Source: Promethearchaeota archaeon (GTDB lineage: Archaea > Asgardarchaeota > Lokiarchaeia > Sigyniarchaeales > SOKP01). From it: 35,368 bases of DNA. Each line of letters starts with the position of its first letter. Positions within the stretch are counted from its first letter, which is position 1. Location: the NCBI GenBank assembly GCA_019058425.1, contig JAHPYZ010000050.1, forward strand, positions 1 through 35,368, written 5' to 3'. The position numbers were made by a program, and so were the translations under genes. The notes under the pieces were generated by a model. It saw nothing but the letters and a program-made list of their open reading frames with translations, searched no databases and had not been told where the DNA came from. Below, in pieces: positions 17,033 to 24,164 of this stretch.

Positions 17033-17066
17033 TCCTTGTTTATTTATTTTAGGAAGCGATTCCTAA
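17033..17066 (-). promoter_or_regulatory. Structured leader of the scaffold-capsid transcript
   Basis: A perfect 7-bp hairpin (TTAGGAA/TTCCTAA, 17049-17055 and 17060-17066, 4-nt loop) lies just before the TAAACAAGGA ribosome site (17033-17042). The preceding leader (17067-17105) is richer in GC than its surroundings and carries competing pairings (AAGCG/CGCTT, repeated GATC). Confidence 0.55.
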
Positions 17067-17109
17067 CTTACGCTTTGATCCTATAACGTTGATCACACGC
17101 TTATTTACT

Positions 17110-17138
17110 TATATATAGTATAAATTTTATTTATGCAA
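17110..17138 (-). promoter_or_regulatory. Putative promoter of scaffold and capsid genes
   Basis: TTGCAT (17138-17133), 17-bp spacer, TATATA (17115-17110) on the minus strand, ~80 nt upstream of the scaffold ATG. The same TTGCAT -35 box occurs in the early operon promoter. Confidence 0.6.
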
Positions 17139-17185
17139 AATTTTTTAAGAAGGAAAAGATATTTTATAAATAAAAAATTAAATTA

Positions 17186-17305
17186 TTATAAAAAATTATA
17201 TATTATTTTTATAATAGAATAATCAAGTAAAAATAAATTTACTATAATAAGAAATATCCTTAATAAGAAATTAAAATATAAATAAAAAGGTAATTTAATT
17301 GTCAT
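17186..17305 (-). CDS. Possible 39-aa hydrophobic protein
   Basis: A short frame starting at an ATG at 17305, with AAAAAAGGA overlapping the stop of the gene at 17318, so it could be coupled to it. The product (MTIKLPFYLYFNFLLRIFLI...) is mostly Phe/Leu/Ile/Tyr and could span the membrane once. In DNA this AT-rich, short frames are hydrophobic by chance, so it is a candidate only. If real, a small holin-like role is possible. Confidence 0.35.
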   Translation of the reverse strand: MTIKLPFYLYFNFLLRIFLIIVNLFLLDYSIIKIIYNFL

Positions 17306-17317
17306 TTTTTTCCTTTT

Positions 17318-17761
17318 TTAATAATTTTCATCTTTTTTAAGTGATTTATAAATTTTTATCCATTTTATTAAATTTGGATCATAATCATTTTGATTATTTA
17401 AAAATAAATCAAAATCAGACCAATGAGGTAAAGACCACAATAATTTAAGTTCATTTTTTTTATTATTTACATACCATAAATCCATATCGTCTTCCATTAA
17501 TGGTTTACTTCTTCTAGCAATAAATATAAATTTAGTTATTCTTTCTGGTGCATATATTTCTTTTTTACATAAAACTTGAATGTAATATTCATTAATCAAT
17601 GTTCTGTGTTTTTCAATACAATCTATTAATTCTCTCATATAAGATTTTCCTCCTTCATGAGCTAATTCATAAGCTTCAATAGGAGAAGATTTTTGATGAT
17701 CTTTTTGAGTTTTTAGGAGTTGAGTTCCTAACGTATCTCTATTTTCATACTCTGATTTCAA
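17318..17761 (-). CDS. Conserved-type phage head-region protein, unknown function
   Basis: 147 residues, soluble and acidic/aromatic at the C-terminus. Features: AYELAHEGGKSYMRELIDCIEKHR, then ITKFIFIARRSKPLMEDDMDLWYVNN, then LLWSLPHWSDFDLFLNN...PNLIKWI. Proteins with this 'kfyI.....kP....d..~~f' pattern are seen near capsid genes of podophages; function unknown. The best start is a TTG at 17761, eight bases after AAAAGGA; no ATG exists before residue ~42. It lies after a terminator and before the scaffold promoter, so it is a separate small unit. Confidence 0.7.
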   Translation of the reverse strand: MKSEYENRDTLGTQLLKTQKDHQKSSPIEAYELAHEGGKSYMRELIDCIEKHRTLINEYYIQVLCKKEIYAPERITKFIFIARRSKPLMEDDMDLWYVNNKKNELKLLWSLPHWSDFDLFLNNQNDYDPNLIKWIKIYKSLKKDENY

Positions 17762-17782
17762 AATATTTTTCCTTTTGCATTA

Positions 17783-17849
17783 AAAAAATGATGTAGAAAT
17801 AATAAATATTAATTTTAACTAATAACAATGACTAAAATATTTCTACATC
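17783..17849 (-). terminator. Long-loop intrinsic terminator
   Basis: Perfect 12-bp inverted repeat GATGTAGAAATA/TATTTCTACATC (17790-17801 and 17838-17849) with a 36-nt loop, followed on the minus strand by ATTTTTTT. It closes the portal-to-small-basic-protein unit. Confidence 0.7.
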
Positions 17850-17858
17850 TATTACAAA

Positions 17859-18053
17859 TTAATTATATCTACCTTCTTTATATGTAACTTTTCCTTTTTC
17901 AGGATCACCTCTTTTTGCTAATAAAGCATCAGGATGGTCTTTATAACTCACAGAACCTCTTTCTAATTCTCCTCTGGATGCTAAATAAGGAGAATTTTCA
18001 GTTGGATAACTTACTTTTCCTTTCATTACCAATTTTGAATTATTTTTTTTCAT
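17859..18053 (-). CDS. Small repeat protein (GKVSY motif)
   Basis: 64 residues with three copies of a short motif (GKVSY, GSVSY, GKVTY) about 20 residues apart, separated by similar Pro/Ala/Leu stretches (ENSPYLASRGELERG, DHPDALLAKRGDPEKG). This gives about two and a half tandem ~20-residue units. It is basic and hydrophilic, with no family recognised. AAAAGGAT site 6 nt before the ATG. Probably a small structural or nucleic-acid-associated protein of the head cluster. Confidence 0.65.
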   Translation of the reverse strand: MKKNNSKLVMKGKVSYPTENSPYLASRGELERGSVSYKDHPDALLAKRGDPEKGKVTYKEGRYN

Positions 18054-18057
18054 TTTT

Positions 18058-18207
18058 TTATCCTTTTAATTTATTTTTAATTTTTTTAAATATTTTTTTT
18101 AACTTAAGAGTTAAAAATTTATAAAATTTTATATACAGATCCTTAATTCCTTTCTTTTTTCTTTTAGAAATTTTTCTTTTTTGTTTCATTGATTCCTCAT
18201 TTATCAT
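18058..18207 (-). CDS. Very basic 49-aa protein
   Basis: A short frame from ATG 18207, which overlaps the stop of the gene before it as ATGA. An internal ATG at 18189 with GAGGA upstream is an alternative start giving 43 residues. Nearly half of the residues are Lys or Arg (KQKRKISKRKKKGIKDL, LKLKKIFKKIKNKLKG), with one aromatic stretch. It ends 4 bp before the next gene. It fits the surrounding series of basic proteins and may bind packaged DNA; the function is not known. Confidence 0.55.
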   Translation of the reverse strand: MINEESMKQKRKISKRKKKGIKDLYIKFYKFLTLKLKKIFKKIKNKLKG

Positions 18208-18401
18208 TTTCTTTTCTTTTTAGGTATTTTATATCCTCTTTTTCTAGCTTCTGATAAAGCAATTGCAATAGCTTGTTTTTGTGACTTTACAATTGGTCCT
18301 TTCTTAGACCTACTATGTAGCTTTTTTTCTTCCCATTCTTCCATGACCTTTTTTATTTTAGGTCTGGCTTTTCTTGAATATTTAACTTTTTTTTTCTTCA
18401 T
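18204..18401 (-). CDS. DUF6496-like small basic protein
   Basis: 65 residues. The pattern KVMEEWEEKKLHSRSKKGPIVKSQKQAIAIALSEARKRGYKIPKK matches the DUF6496 signature (a 'LhSGSkkGpvVksrkQAiAIALSEArkaG' core), common beside phage portal and capsid genes. Very Lys-rich at both ends. AGAGGA site. The biochemical role of the family is unknown; a small head or DNA-associated protein is a reasonable inference. Confidence 0.8.
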   Translation of the reverse strand: MKKKKVKYSRKARPKIKKVMEEWEEKKLHSRSKKGPIVKSQKQAIAIALSEARKRGYKIPKKKRK

Positions 18402-18505
18402 TTTTAATTTCCTCTTTTGGTATTACTTCTAATCCTTATGATATCCTTCTGATAAAAATGTTCTTAAACAATGAGGACATACATATCTGTAAATTCTTTT
18501 AAAAA

Positions 18506-18745
18506 TTATTTTCTTTTTCTTCCCATTGCTGAAAGTTGTCCCATTTTTTTAGCTCCATATTTTTTACGTCCTATCCACGCTGCTAATTTTTCAGGAGATC
18601 TTATTCCTTTCTTTTTTTCTAATGCTCCTTCTAATGCACTAAATCTTTTTCCAGAACCTAATTTTGGTTTTTTTCCTTCAGCTACGTAACTTTTACCTTT
18701 TCTTTTTTTGGCTTTTGCTGATTTTCTTTCAACATATTTGAACAT
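18506..18745 (-). CDS. Small basic phage protein (AAWIGRKKYGAKKM motif)
   Basis: 79 residues, strongly basic. The C-terminal part (SPEKLAAWIGRKKYGAKKMGQLSAMGRKR) is a motif I associate with a recurrent small-protein family beside DUF6496 genes in phage head modules; function unknown. GAGAGGA ribosome site. Together with its two basic neighbours it forms a cluster suited to neutralising DNA charge, but that is inference. Confidence 0.75.
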   Translation of the reverse strand: MFKYVERKSAKAKKRKGKSYVAEGKKPKLGSGKRFSALEGALEKKKGIRSPEKLAAWIGRKKYGAKKMGQLSAMGRKRK

Positions 18746-18855
18746 TTTTTTTTCCTCTCTTTGTAATATTAAAAATAAAATAAATATTTTTATTTTTGAT
18801 ATTTTGTTTTAATCAATGTTTATCTTTTAAAATTCTAAATAAAATATATTTTAAA

Positions 18856-19089
18856 CTATTCATCTGATCTTCTTTTCCATCTTTCAATAATATCTTCTTT
18901 TTTTAATCTTAAACCGCACCATTTAGTGCCGTCATACCAAGCATTAGTTTCTCTTATTTTATTTTTTAATTTAACTATTACTAAATCATAAGGATAAGGA
19001 GTATATTTTTTAGCATTTATCCACCCATCCACCGTTAAATGTTTTATATCTTCATATGTAAGCGCACTTACTCCTATTTTTTTAAGCAT
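18856..19089 (-). CDS. Small phage protein, DUF551-like
   Basis: 77 residues from the ATG at 19089. The pattern DGWINAKKYTPYPYDLVIVKL...INAWYDGTKW-like (here ETNAWYDGTKWCGLRLKKEDIIERWKR) resembles short DUF551-type phage proteins ('W.s....P.....Vlv...... gwydg..W'). Upstream codons extend to a TTG at 19125 inside the portal gene, but the ATG with GGAG and AATAAACAA upstream is the better start. It directly follows the portal stop (8-bp gap). Function unknown. Confidence 0.6.
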   Translation of the reverse strand: MLKKIGVSALTYEDIKHLTVDGWINAKKYTPYPYDLVIVKLKNKIRETNAWYDGTKWCGLRLKKEDIIERWKRRSDE

Positions 19090-19096
19090 TTTTTGT

Positions 19097-21103
19097 TTAT
19101 TCTCCGATCTCTTTTTCTTTTTCAATTTTCTGTATATCTTTTTTTTGAATTAAATTTATTATATTTATAAGTTTTTGTAATTGAGTTAAATCTATATCTT
19201 CTAATTCTTTAGCAGCTTTTATCTTTTCTAAATTACCAAGTTCTAAATCATGAAAAGCTCTTGCTCTTCTTTCTTCAGCTAATGCTTGATTTTCTTTTAT
19301 TCTTGAGAGTCTTTCTATACCTAATCCTTCATCGGCTGTTGCTCTTGCATTTGCAAGATTTATTTGAGATTTTAATTGTTCAGATTGTAAAGCAAGTTGA
19401 GATAATTGAGTTTGTTGTTGAGTTGCTTGAAGTTGTCTTATTGCATCTAATAAATCTTTTTTCTCTGGAATAGGAGCTTTTTCAATTAAAATATCAGGAG
19501 GAATAGGAATTCCTAATTTTTGCATTTCCATTAATGCAACAAATGAAGCTTTTCTTTGAGTTTCAGTAAGTGTTCCTTCTGCCACTATGCAATCAAATTT
19601 TTGAAAAGCTTTATTAAAAAATTGCTCCGATGGTTGTTCATTCAAAATTCTTCTTACTTTTCCAGCTGTAAAATTTTGTTGAATCAAACTAATTGTCATT
19701 TCTCCTAATAATTTTTGTGATCTATCTAAATTATCAAATAAAGTTTGAAGAGTAGTTAAACCAGCTCCTTGTCGAAGCATACTTAATATGCCAGCTTTAT
19801 CATCATCAGCAGATCCAAGTAATTCTTCATTAACCCCAGAGATTTGAGCAATTTCATTTCCAAGAGCTTCAGAAAGTTGAATCATTGAAGGAGGAATTTG
19901 AGGAGGTTGCATAAATTGGACAGAATCCATCCCCATCGGAGCTTCTTTTTTTATAAAAAGAGCTTGACCTTGTCCTTGTTTAAAAGCATCATTATCATCT
20001 ATTAATGAGCCTTCCATTACTTTCATACCGGAATTTATCTGAGATTCTAAAATATCAAGTTCTATAATTTTTCTTCTATTATATAAAAATTGAGAATCTC
20101 TTAATCCTCTTACGACGCCTTGAATTTTCCAATTATAATAAGGAACATCCGGCTCAAAATATGCAAAAATAGGAATAAAAGGATAAGAATCAATTCCATA
20201 AGGATTAGGTCCTAAATACATTACTCTATTTTGAATTACAATTGCTAAATTAACAGTTTGTTTTTCTATTTGCTGAGATTTAATTTGAGGAAATTTTGCT
20301 AAAAATTCATCTAATCTTTCTTTTTCACCTAACCATTCCATTGTTTCGCCAGAAAGAGTGTCAATAAGAATTGTAGCATTTCTATAATCAAGGTGCCAAT
20401 ATTCATCATAAGAAAGCAAATCAGTATTTTGAATGTTAAAATTTTCTGGTTCAAAGGTAAATTTGTCATCTCTTCTATTTCCTTGCATTTGCATTATTTC
20501 TTCTTTTCTTTCAGGCATTAAAGAAGCCGCTTGGAGTTTAGATAAATATTTTCTTGTCCATACAAAATTGGCGTCTGACATATCATATTTTCTAAAAAAT
20601 TGATCTAACATAAAACCATTATAAGAAAGATTATCTATTTTAAATTCTCCATTAATAGGATCAGATCTATAATCCATCCATATATGAAGTAAATTCATAC
20701 CAGTTGTTAAAGCTCCCTCAAATGCTTCAGAAATAGTATGATAACCATTTGTAGTTGCATAAACCCAATTTAAAAGACGAGAAAACTGATCAGCTGTTAA
20801 TTCATCTGAACTTTCAATTGGAAGAGTAATAGTTGTCTTTCTATTTCTTCTTTGAAAGCCTGCAATCATATTTATAATTCTTCTAATTCTATTAAAACTA
20901 AACTTTTTCTTTTGAAATACAGGATAATTTAGATAAAGTTCATTCCATAAATTTTGATCGCCAGCTTTGAATCTAACATCTCTAGTTCCTTCCAACCAAT
21001 AAGATTGATTAGCTTGAGAATTTTTATTAAAAGATTCTTGCATTAATTTTAAAATATCTTGATCATTTTCAACAAAATATTCAGAAGATAGTCTACTAGA
21101 CAT
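19097..21103 (-). CDS. Portal protein, P22-like
   Basis: 668 residues, close to the size of P22-type portals. Key segments: FNRIRRIINMIAGFQRRNRKTTITLP (~residues 72-97), ALTTGMNLLHIWMDY (~150-164), YDEYWHLDYRNATILID, a central QGVVRGLRDSQFLYNRRKIIELDI helix, SGVNEELLGSADDDKAGI and a long Gln/Leu-rich helical C-terminus (TQQQTQLSQLALQSEQLKSQ), the barrel/crown part. It forms the dodecameric DNA channel and the headful-sensing gate and docks the terminase. TAAACAAGGA leader before the ATG at 21103. The order terminase, portal, scaffold, capsid is typical of podophages. Confidence 0.92.
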   Translation of the reverse strand: MSSRLSSEYFVENDQDILKLMQESFNKNSQANQSYWLEGTRDVRFKAGDQNLWNELYLNYPVFQKKKFSFNRIRRIINMIAGFQRRNRKTTITLPIESSDELTADQFSRLLNWVYATTNGYHTISEAFEGALTTGMNLLHIWMDYRSDPINGEFKIDNLSYNGFMLDQFFRKYDMSDANFVWTRKYLSKLQAASLMPERKEEIMQMQGNRRDDKFTFEPENFNIQNTDLLSYDEYWHLDYRNATILIDTLSGETMEWLGEKERLDEFLAKFPQIKSQQIEKQTVNLAIVIQNRVMYLGPNPYGIDSYPFIPIFAYFEPDVPYYNWKIQGVVRGLRDSQFLYNRRKIIELDILESQINSGMKVMEGSLIDDNDAFKQGQGQALFIKKEAPMGMDSVQFMQPPQIPPSMIQLSEALGNEIAQISGVNEELLGSADDDKAGILSMLRQGAGLTTLQTLFDNLDRSQKLLGEMTISLIQQNFTAGKVRRILNEQPSEQFFNKAFQKFDCIVAEGTLTETQRKASFVALMEMQKLGIPIPPDILIEKAPIPEKKDLLDAIRQLQATQQQTQLSQLALQSEQLKSQINLANARATADEGLGIERLSRIKENQALAEERRARAFHDLELGNLEKIKAAKELEDIDLTQLQKLINIINLIQKKDIQKIEKEKEIGE

Positions 21104-21160
21104 TTTTTAAATCCTTGTTTATCTAAGGTTACTGTAGCTTATTTGTAGTGAGTTGACTAC

Positions 21161-21481
21161 TTATTTTTTTATGGTATTATGAAATTCATAATCATATAAA
21201 AATTTAATAGCTTCTTTAATAACAATAGATTTTTTAAAAGGTAAGCTACAGTTCTTTCTACTTTTAATCATTTCTCCTAAAATCTTACATTCTTTATCGT
21301 TCAAATAAACTTTTATTATATTTTTTCTTTTATTTTTTTCGCTTTTTTGAGAAATGGTTGAAATATTTCTTTTCTTTAAAACTTTCCCTTTTTCTTTTTT
21401 AAGATTTAAAATTTCTTTTTCAACCTTTTTAATTTTTTTTATTAAAGTTAAATAATTATTTTTTTTTAATGTTTTGGCCAT
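21161..21481 (-). CDS. Small basic protein with possible RHH-like C-terminus
   Basis: 106 residues. Residues 1-55 are Lys-rich and coiled-coil-like (LTLIKKIKKVEKEILNLKKEKGKVLKKR). Residues ~56-100 (NIIKVYLNDKECKILGEMIK...SIVIKEAIKFLYDYEF) read as strand-helix-helix, compatible with a ribbon-helix-helix DNA-binding domain. It lies between the terminase and portal genes with a good AAAGGAG site. Possibly a regulator or packaging-associated DNA-binding protein; low certainty. Confidence 0.6.
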   Translation of the reverse strand: MAKTLKKNNYLTLIKKIKKVEKEILNLKKEKGKVLKKRNISTISQKSEKNKRKNIIKVYLNDKECKILGEMIKSRKNCSLPFKKSIVIKEAIKFLYDYEFHNTIKK

Positions 21482-21496
21482 TTCTTCTTTTCTCCT

Positions 21497-21700
21497 TTAT
21501 TCCTCACTTATTGATCTTTCTAATTCTTCTAAATTATCTTCAATTAATAACTTGTAATCTAAAAGGTAATTTAATTCAGAAATTGACAATTGAATGGACA
21601 TAGCAGTGGTTTCAATATTTTTGATTAAATAGTCGATTTGTTCTTTGATATCTTCAATTATACAAATTTTATTTATCACTTTAATTCCTCTGCTTATCAT
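21497..21700 (-). CDS. Hypothetical helical protein
   Basis: 67 residues, acidic toward the end and predicted all-helical (IEDIKEQIDYLIKNIETTAMSIQLSISELNYLLDYKLLIEDNLEELERSI), with heptad-spaced Leu/Ile that suggest oligomerisation. Weak GAGGGAAG site. It follows a terminator and precedes the 21161-21481 gene by 15 bp, so the two are probably co-transcribed. Not recognised. Confidence 0.5.
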   Translation of the reverse strand: MISRGIKVINKICIIEDIKEQIDYLIKNIETTAMSIQLSISELNYLLDYKLLIEDNLEELERSISEE

Positions 21701-21757
21701 CTTCCCTCGAATTCACTTTAAAATATTTTATTTAATTATGTAAAGAGTTTTATTAAC

Positions 21758-21813
21758 AAAAAAAAGTGAATATAATTAGAGTAGGAAAGGAGAAAAAATT
21801 TATATTCACTTTT
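21758..21813 (-). terminator. Intrinsic terminator after the terminase operon
   Basis: Perfect 14-bp inverted repeat (21762-21775 with 21800-21813; arms AAAAGTGAATATAA/TTATATTCACTTTT) and a 24-nt loop. On the minus strand it is followed by a run of eight T (21765-21758). The stem is AT-rich but long. Confidence 0.65.
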
Positions 21814-21831
21814 AAAGATTTAAATAACTTT

Positions 21832-21981
21832 TTATTTTTTTAATTTACATTCTTTGTTATTGACGGACAAACTTTTATATTTCAAAAATTTAGTTACGCA
21901 AAATAATAATAACATTAAAAGAATTACATAAAAAAGCCTGTTGGTAAAATATTTATTTATTATATAAAAATAATCTTTCAT
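21832..21981 (-). CDS. Possible 49-aa single-pass membrane protein
   Basis: A short frame from the ATG at 21981 with AAAGGA nine bases upstream. The product has a basic N-terminus (MKDYFYIINKYFTNR), one hydrophobic segment (LFYVILLMLLLFCVTKF, ~residues 17-33) and a basic Cys-containing tail. It sits between the large terminase and a terminator, so it would be the last gene of the terminase transcript. A hairpin (21997-22018) lies just upstream of its ribosome site. A holin-like or other small membrane role is possible and, given that no lysis gene is recognised elsewhere, worth testing. Confidence 0.5.
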   Translation of the reverse strand: MKDYFYIINKYFTNRLFYVILLMLLLFCVTKFLKYKSLSVNNKECKLKK

Positions 21982-21996
21982 TACATTTTTTCCTTT

Positions 21997-22021
21997 AAAG
22001 TGTCAAATATGGCACTTTTTT
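21997..22021. promoter_or_regulatory. Hairpin between terminase and small membrane ORF
   Basis: AAAGTGTC/GGCACTTT (21997-22004, 22011-22018, one G-T pair, 6-nt loop). The T run is on the plus-strand side, so for the minus-strand transcript it is more likely an RNA stability or translation element than a terminator. It ends right at the AAAGGA site of the small membrane ORF. Confidence 0.5.
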
Positions 22022-22031
22022 AATAAAATTT

Positions 22032-23345
22032 TTAATCCATCTTCCATTTTCTTTTTAACTCATTTAAATGTTCTTTTGACATAGAATTCGAAGAATTTTT
22101 TAAATAATTTAAAGATAAAATCATATATCTAAATGCATCTACGCTATGAGAAGCCCAATTATGAAATGGTTTATTTCTAAAAATTTTAGCATTGTCATCC
22201 CATTCAGAATGATATTCATGTAAACATTTAATTAAACAATCACATTTTTCTTCATCGATATATATTCTTGGAAATATTCCTCTCACTTTTTCTATTCCTT
22301 CTAATAAAGAATATTTATTTTCTATTATTTCAAAATTATATTCAGATTGATTAGCAATTTGAAGAAAAGTAGAACCGGTTGCAATTTCTCTTTTTTTTCC
22401 GTCATGGGGCAGAAAATGAGTCGCATAGGGATATTTTTTTTCTCTCAAAAAATTTATATAATGATTTAAGGGAAATCCTGAATTTTCATAATGATCAATG
22501 ACTAATATTTCATTTCCTCTTTTTTGAAAAAAGACAATCGCCATACTATCTGAAATTCCAATATCCCATGCTGTATAAACCAAAAAATTTTTATCAAATG
22601 GAACTTTTCCAATTCTTTTTTCCTTATAAGCTTCTTTTAATTGCCTTGAAAAATAAGCTCCTAATTTTCCAATTTCAAATGAACAATAATATTCTTGATC
22701 TAACATTTCTTGAGAAATGCCTTGTGATAATTTTTCTTTTAATTGATTAGGATCAATAAGTTTGGTATCTTCAATAGTTACCTTTATAAAGTACCATATA
22801 TGTGGGTTATTTTTAGCGAATTGATACAATGTCCAAAAATAGTTTTTTCCCTGCGGTGTAGAGTTAAAAATAGCCCATCCTTTATTTTTTTCTAAAATAG
22901 GATCCAAAATTGATGTCCAAATCGTTGGATTTTGCCATGCAAATTCTGATAAAACTACACCGATAGGATTAGCTCCTCTAAGAGCATCTGGAGAATCTGA
23001 ACCTACTACTTGAATAATGGATCCATTTGTAAGATATAATTTCATTTCATTGTTAAGTCTTTTTTTTATTATTTCTAAAGGACAAAAATCTAAAAAAGAA
23101 CGCCCATCTTCTGTAATATTATCCCAAAAACTTTTTCTAGCTTGAGAGTAAGTTGGAAAGATATAATAATAGTTTCCTTTTTTCTCCATTGCTTTTTTAA
23201 GCATTAAATTCCAACAACATAAATCTTTGCCGCCTCGTCGATGGATTACTAAAACAGCTCGTTTTATTCCATCATCTAATGCTTCAAATAAAGGAATTTG
23301 ATAATCTCTTGGAATAAAATTATATGGAAGAATTACTTCCTTCAT
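22032..23345 (-). CDS. terL: Terminase large subunit (TerL)
   Basis: 437 residues, normal length. N-terminal ATPase: Walker A-type VIHRRGGKDL (~residues 33-42), the FPTYSQARKSFW motif, adenine-side VVGSDSPDALRGANPIGVVLSEFAW with the Walker B/catalytic Glu in the SEFA form common to this terminase group, and coupling motif IFNSTPQGKN. C-terminal RNase H-fold nuclease: first Asp in YTAWDIGISDS (~252), FLPHDGKKREIATGS, and NWASHSVDAFRY near the end. It pumps DNA into the procapsid through the portal and cuts it. It overlaps the small subunit gene by 26 bp. Circular permutation and a P22-like portal suggest headful packaging (inference). Confidence 0.95.
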   Translation of the reverse strand: MKEVILPYNFIPRDYQIPLFEALDDGIKRAVLVIHRRGGKDLCCWNLMLKKAMEKKGNYYYIFPTYSQARKSFWDNITEDGRSFLDFCPLEIIKKRLNNEMKLYLTNGSIIQVVGSDSPDALRGANPIGVVLSEFAWQNPTIWTSILDPILEKNKGWAIFNSTPQGKNYFWTLYQFAKNNPHIWYFIKVTIEDTKLIDPNQLKEKLSQGISQEMLDQEYYCSFEIGKLGAYFSRQLKEAYKEKRIGKVPFDKNFLVYTAWDIGISDSMAIVFFQKRGNEILVIDHYENSGFPLNHYINFLREKKYPYATHFLPHDGKKREIATGSTFLQIANQSEYNFEIIENKYSLLEGIEKVRGIFPRIYIDEEKCDCLIKCLHEYHSEWDDNAKIFRNKPFHNWASHSVDAFRYMILSLNYLKNSSNSMSKEHLNELKRKWKMD

Positions 23346-23748
23346 TTTCTTTGCCTTTTTTAGAAAAATTAATAATTTTTACTATTGTATTTGAAAGATC
23401 TTTTCCTATTTCTTTTTCCAGTTCTTTTAAATGTTGATCTAATAAATAATCATTAAGTCTTATATATTTATTAAAAAATGATGGATGAATCTTTGATGGT
23501 TTAGCATTTACTTTTTCAATCATTCTAGCGGCTAAGATAGCTTTGACACACATTAATGCTTCGTGAAATTTTTCATTTTCTTTTGCCAAATCAGGGATTT
23601 TAGAAGGAATAAGCATTTTTTCAGCACAAAATTGGATTAAAGCATAAGAATCATCTTTTTTAGACCATTTGATTAAATCATCGCCAAGAACTTTAATTTT
23701 TTCTTCAGTCCAAAATTTTGGACGTCCTACTTTTTTTTCTAACGACAT
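23320..23748 (-). CDS. terS: Terminase small subunit (TerS)
   Basis: 142 residues. GRPKFWTEEKIKVLGDDLIKWSKKDDSYALIQFC at the N-terminus resembles the helix-turn-helix region of phage small terminases. The middle (FHEALMCVKAILAARMIEK) and KIHPSFFNKYIRLNDYLLDQHLKELEKEIG form the helical oligomerisation part. It recognises the packaging site and presents DNA to TerL, whose start lies inside its 3' end. TAAACAAGGA leader; a promoter (TTGCAA-17-TATTAA) sits ~30 bp upstream. Confidence 0.85.
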   Translation of the reverse strand: MSLEKKVGRPKFWTEEKIKVLGDDLIKWSKKDDSYALIQFCAEKMLIPSKIPDLAKENEKFHEALMCVKAILAARMIEKVNAKPSKIHPSFFNKYIRLNDYLLDQHLKELEKEIGKDLSNTIVKIINFSKKGKENEGSNSSI

Positions 23749-23775
23749 TCAAATCCTTGTTTAGTGTCTATTTTT

Positions 23776-23804
23776 TTAATAGCTATAACTCTAATAATTT
23801 GCAA
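23776..23804 (-). promoter_or_regulatory. Putative promoter of the terminase operon
   Basis: TTGCAA (23804-23799), 17-bp spacer, TATTAA (23781-23776) on the minus strand. It diverges from the plus-strand promoter at 23822. Confidence 0.45.
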
Positions 23805-23821
23805 TAAAATAATACTTATAA

Positions 23822-23851
23822 TTGACTTAAATGCAATGGTTTTATTATATT
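23822..23851 (+). promoter_or_regulatory. Putative strong promoter for 23882-24389
   Basis: TTGACT (23822-23827), 18-bp spacer, TATATT (23846-23851), ~30 bp before the ATG. ATGCAA occurs twice 23 bp apart (23831-23836, 23854-23859) across it, possibly operator half-sites. Confidence 0.6.
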
Positions 23852-23881
23852 AGATGCAACTTTTAAAAAAGGAGAAATAAA

Positions 23882-24091
23882 ATGAGCAATTTTAAAAAAG
23901 AAAATTTTAGAATTCAAATTGGAGATATTGTAATTGGTAATAAAGGAAAACATAAAGTAATTGGAACTGTTTTAGAATCAACTAAAAAAAGAGGTCAACC
24001 TGCAATTTTCTCTAGATGGGGATTTGTAGGAGTTTGGGTTGAAGATGAATATGGAAAAAAGACAGTAATAAATAATATAGAATTAGCTTGA
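23882..24091 (+). CDS. Small SH3-like/KOW-like protein
   Basis: 69 residues, predicted nearly all beta: FRIQIGDIVIGNKGKHKVIGTVLES...AIFSRWGFVGVWVEDEYGKKTVI. The GDIVIGNKG...GTV layout resembles small SH3/KOW-type barrels that bind nucleic acid or protein, but I recognise no named family. Strong AAGGAG site seven bases from the ATG and a good promoter, so it is likely well expressed and independent of the flanking minus-strand operons. Confidence 0.65.
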   Translation: MSNFKKENFRIQIGDIVIGNKGKHKVIGTVLESTKKRGQPAIFSRWGFVGVWVEDEYGKKTVINNIELA

Positions 24092-24164
24092 AATAATATT
24101 ATAAAATAAATATTTTATCTCTTTGTTAAGAAATATTCTTAAAATTAGACCCTTTAATTTTTAT

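Noticed and set aside
18429..18506. Short frame encoding YVCPHCLRTFLSEGYHKD, a zinc-finger-like fragment after the 18506-18745 gene
   Set aside because: No start codon in frame and only one CxxC pair. No canonical slippery heptamer for -1 frameshifting from the gene before it was found. It may be a gene remnant.
21701..22031. The ~330-bp gap between the terminase and the 21497-21700 gene as empty DNA
   Set aside because: It contains a small membrane ORF (21832-21981), a hairpin (21997-22018) and a terminator (21758-21813), which are annotated instead.
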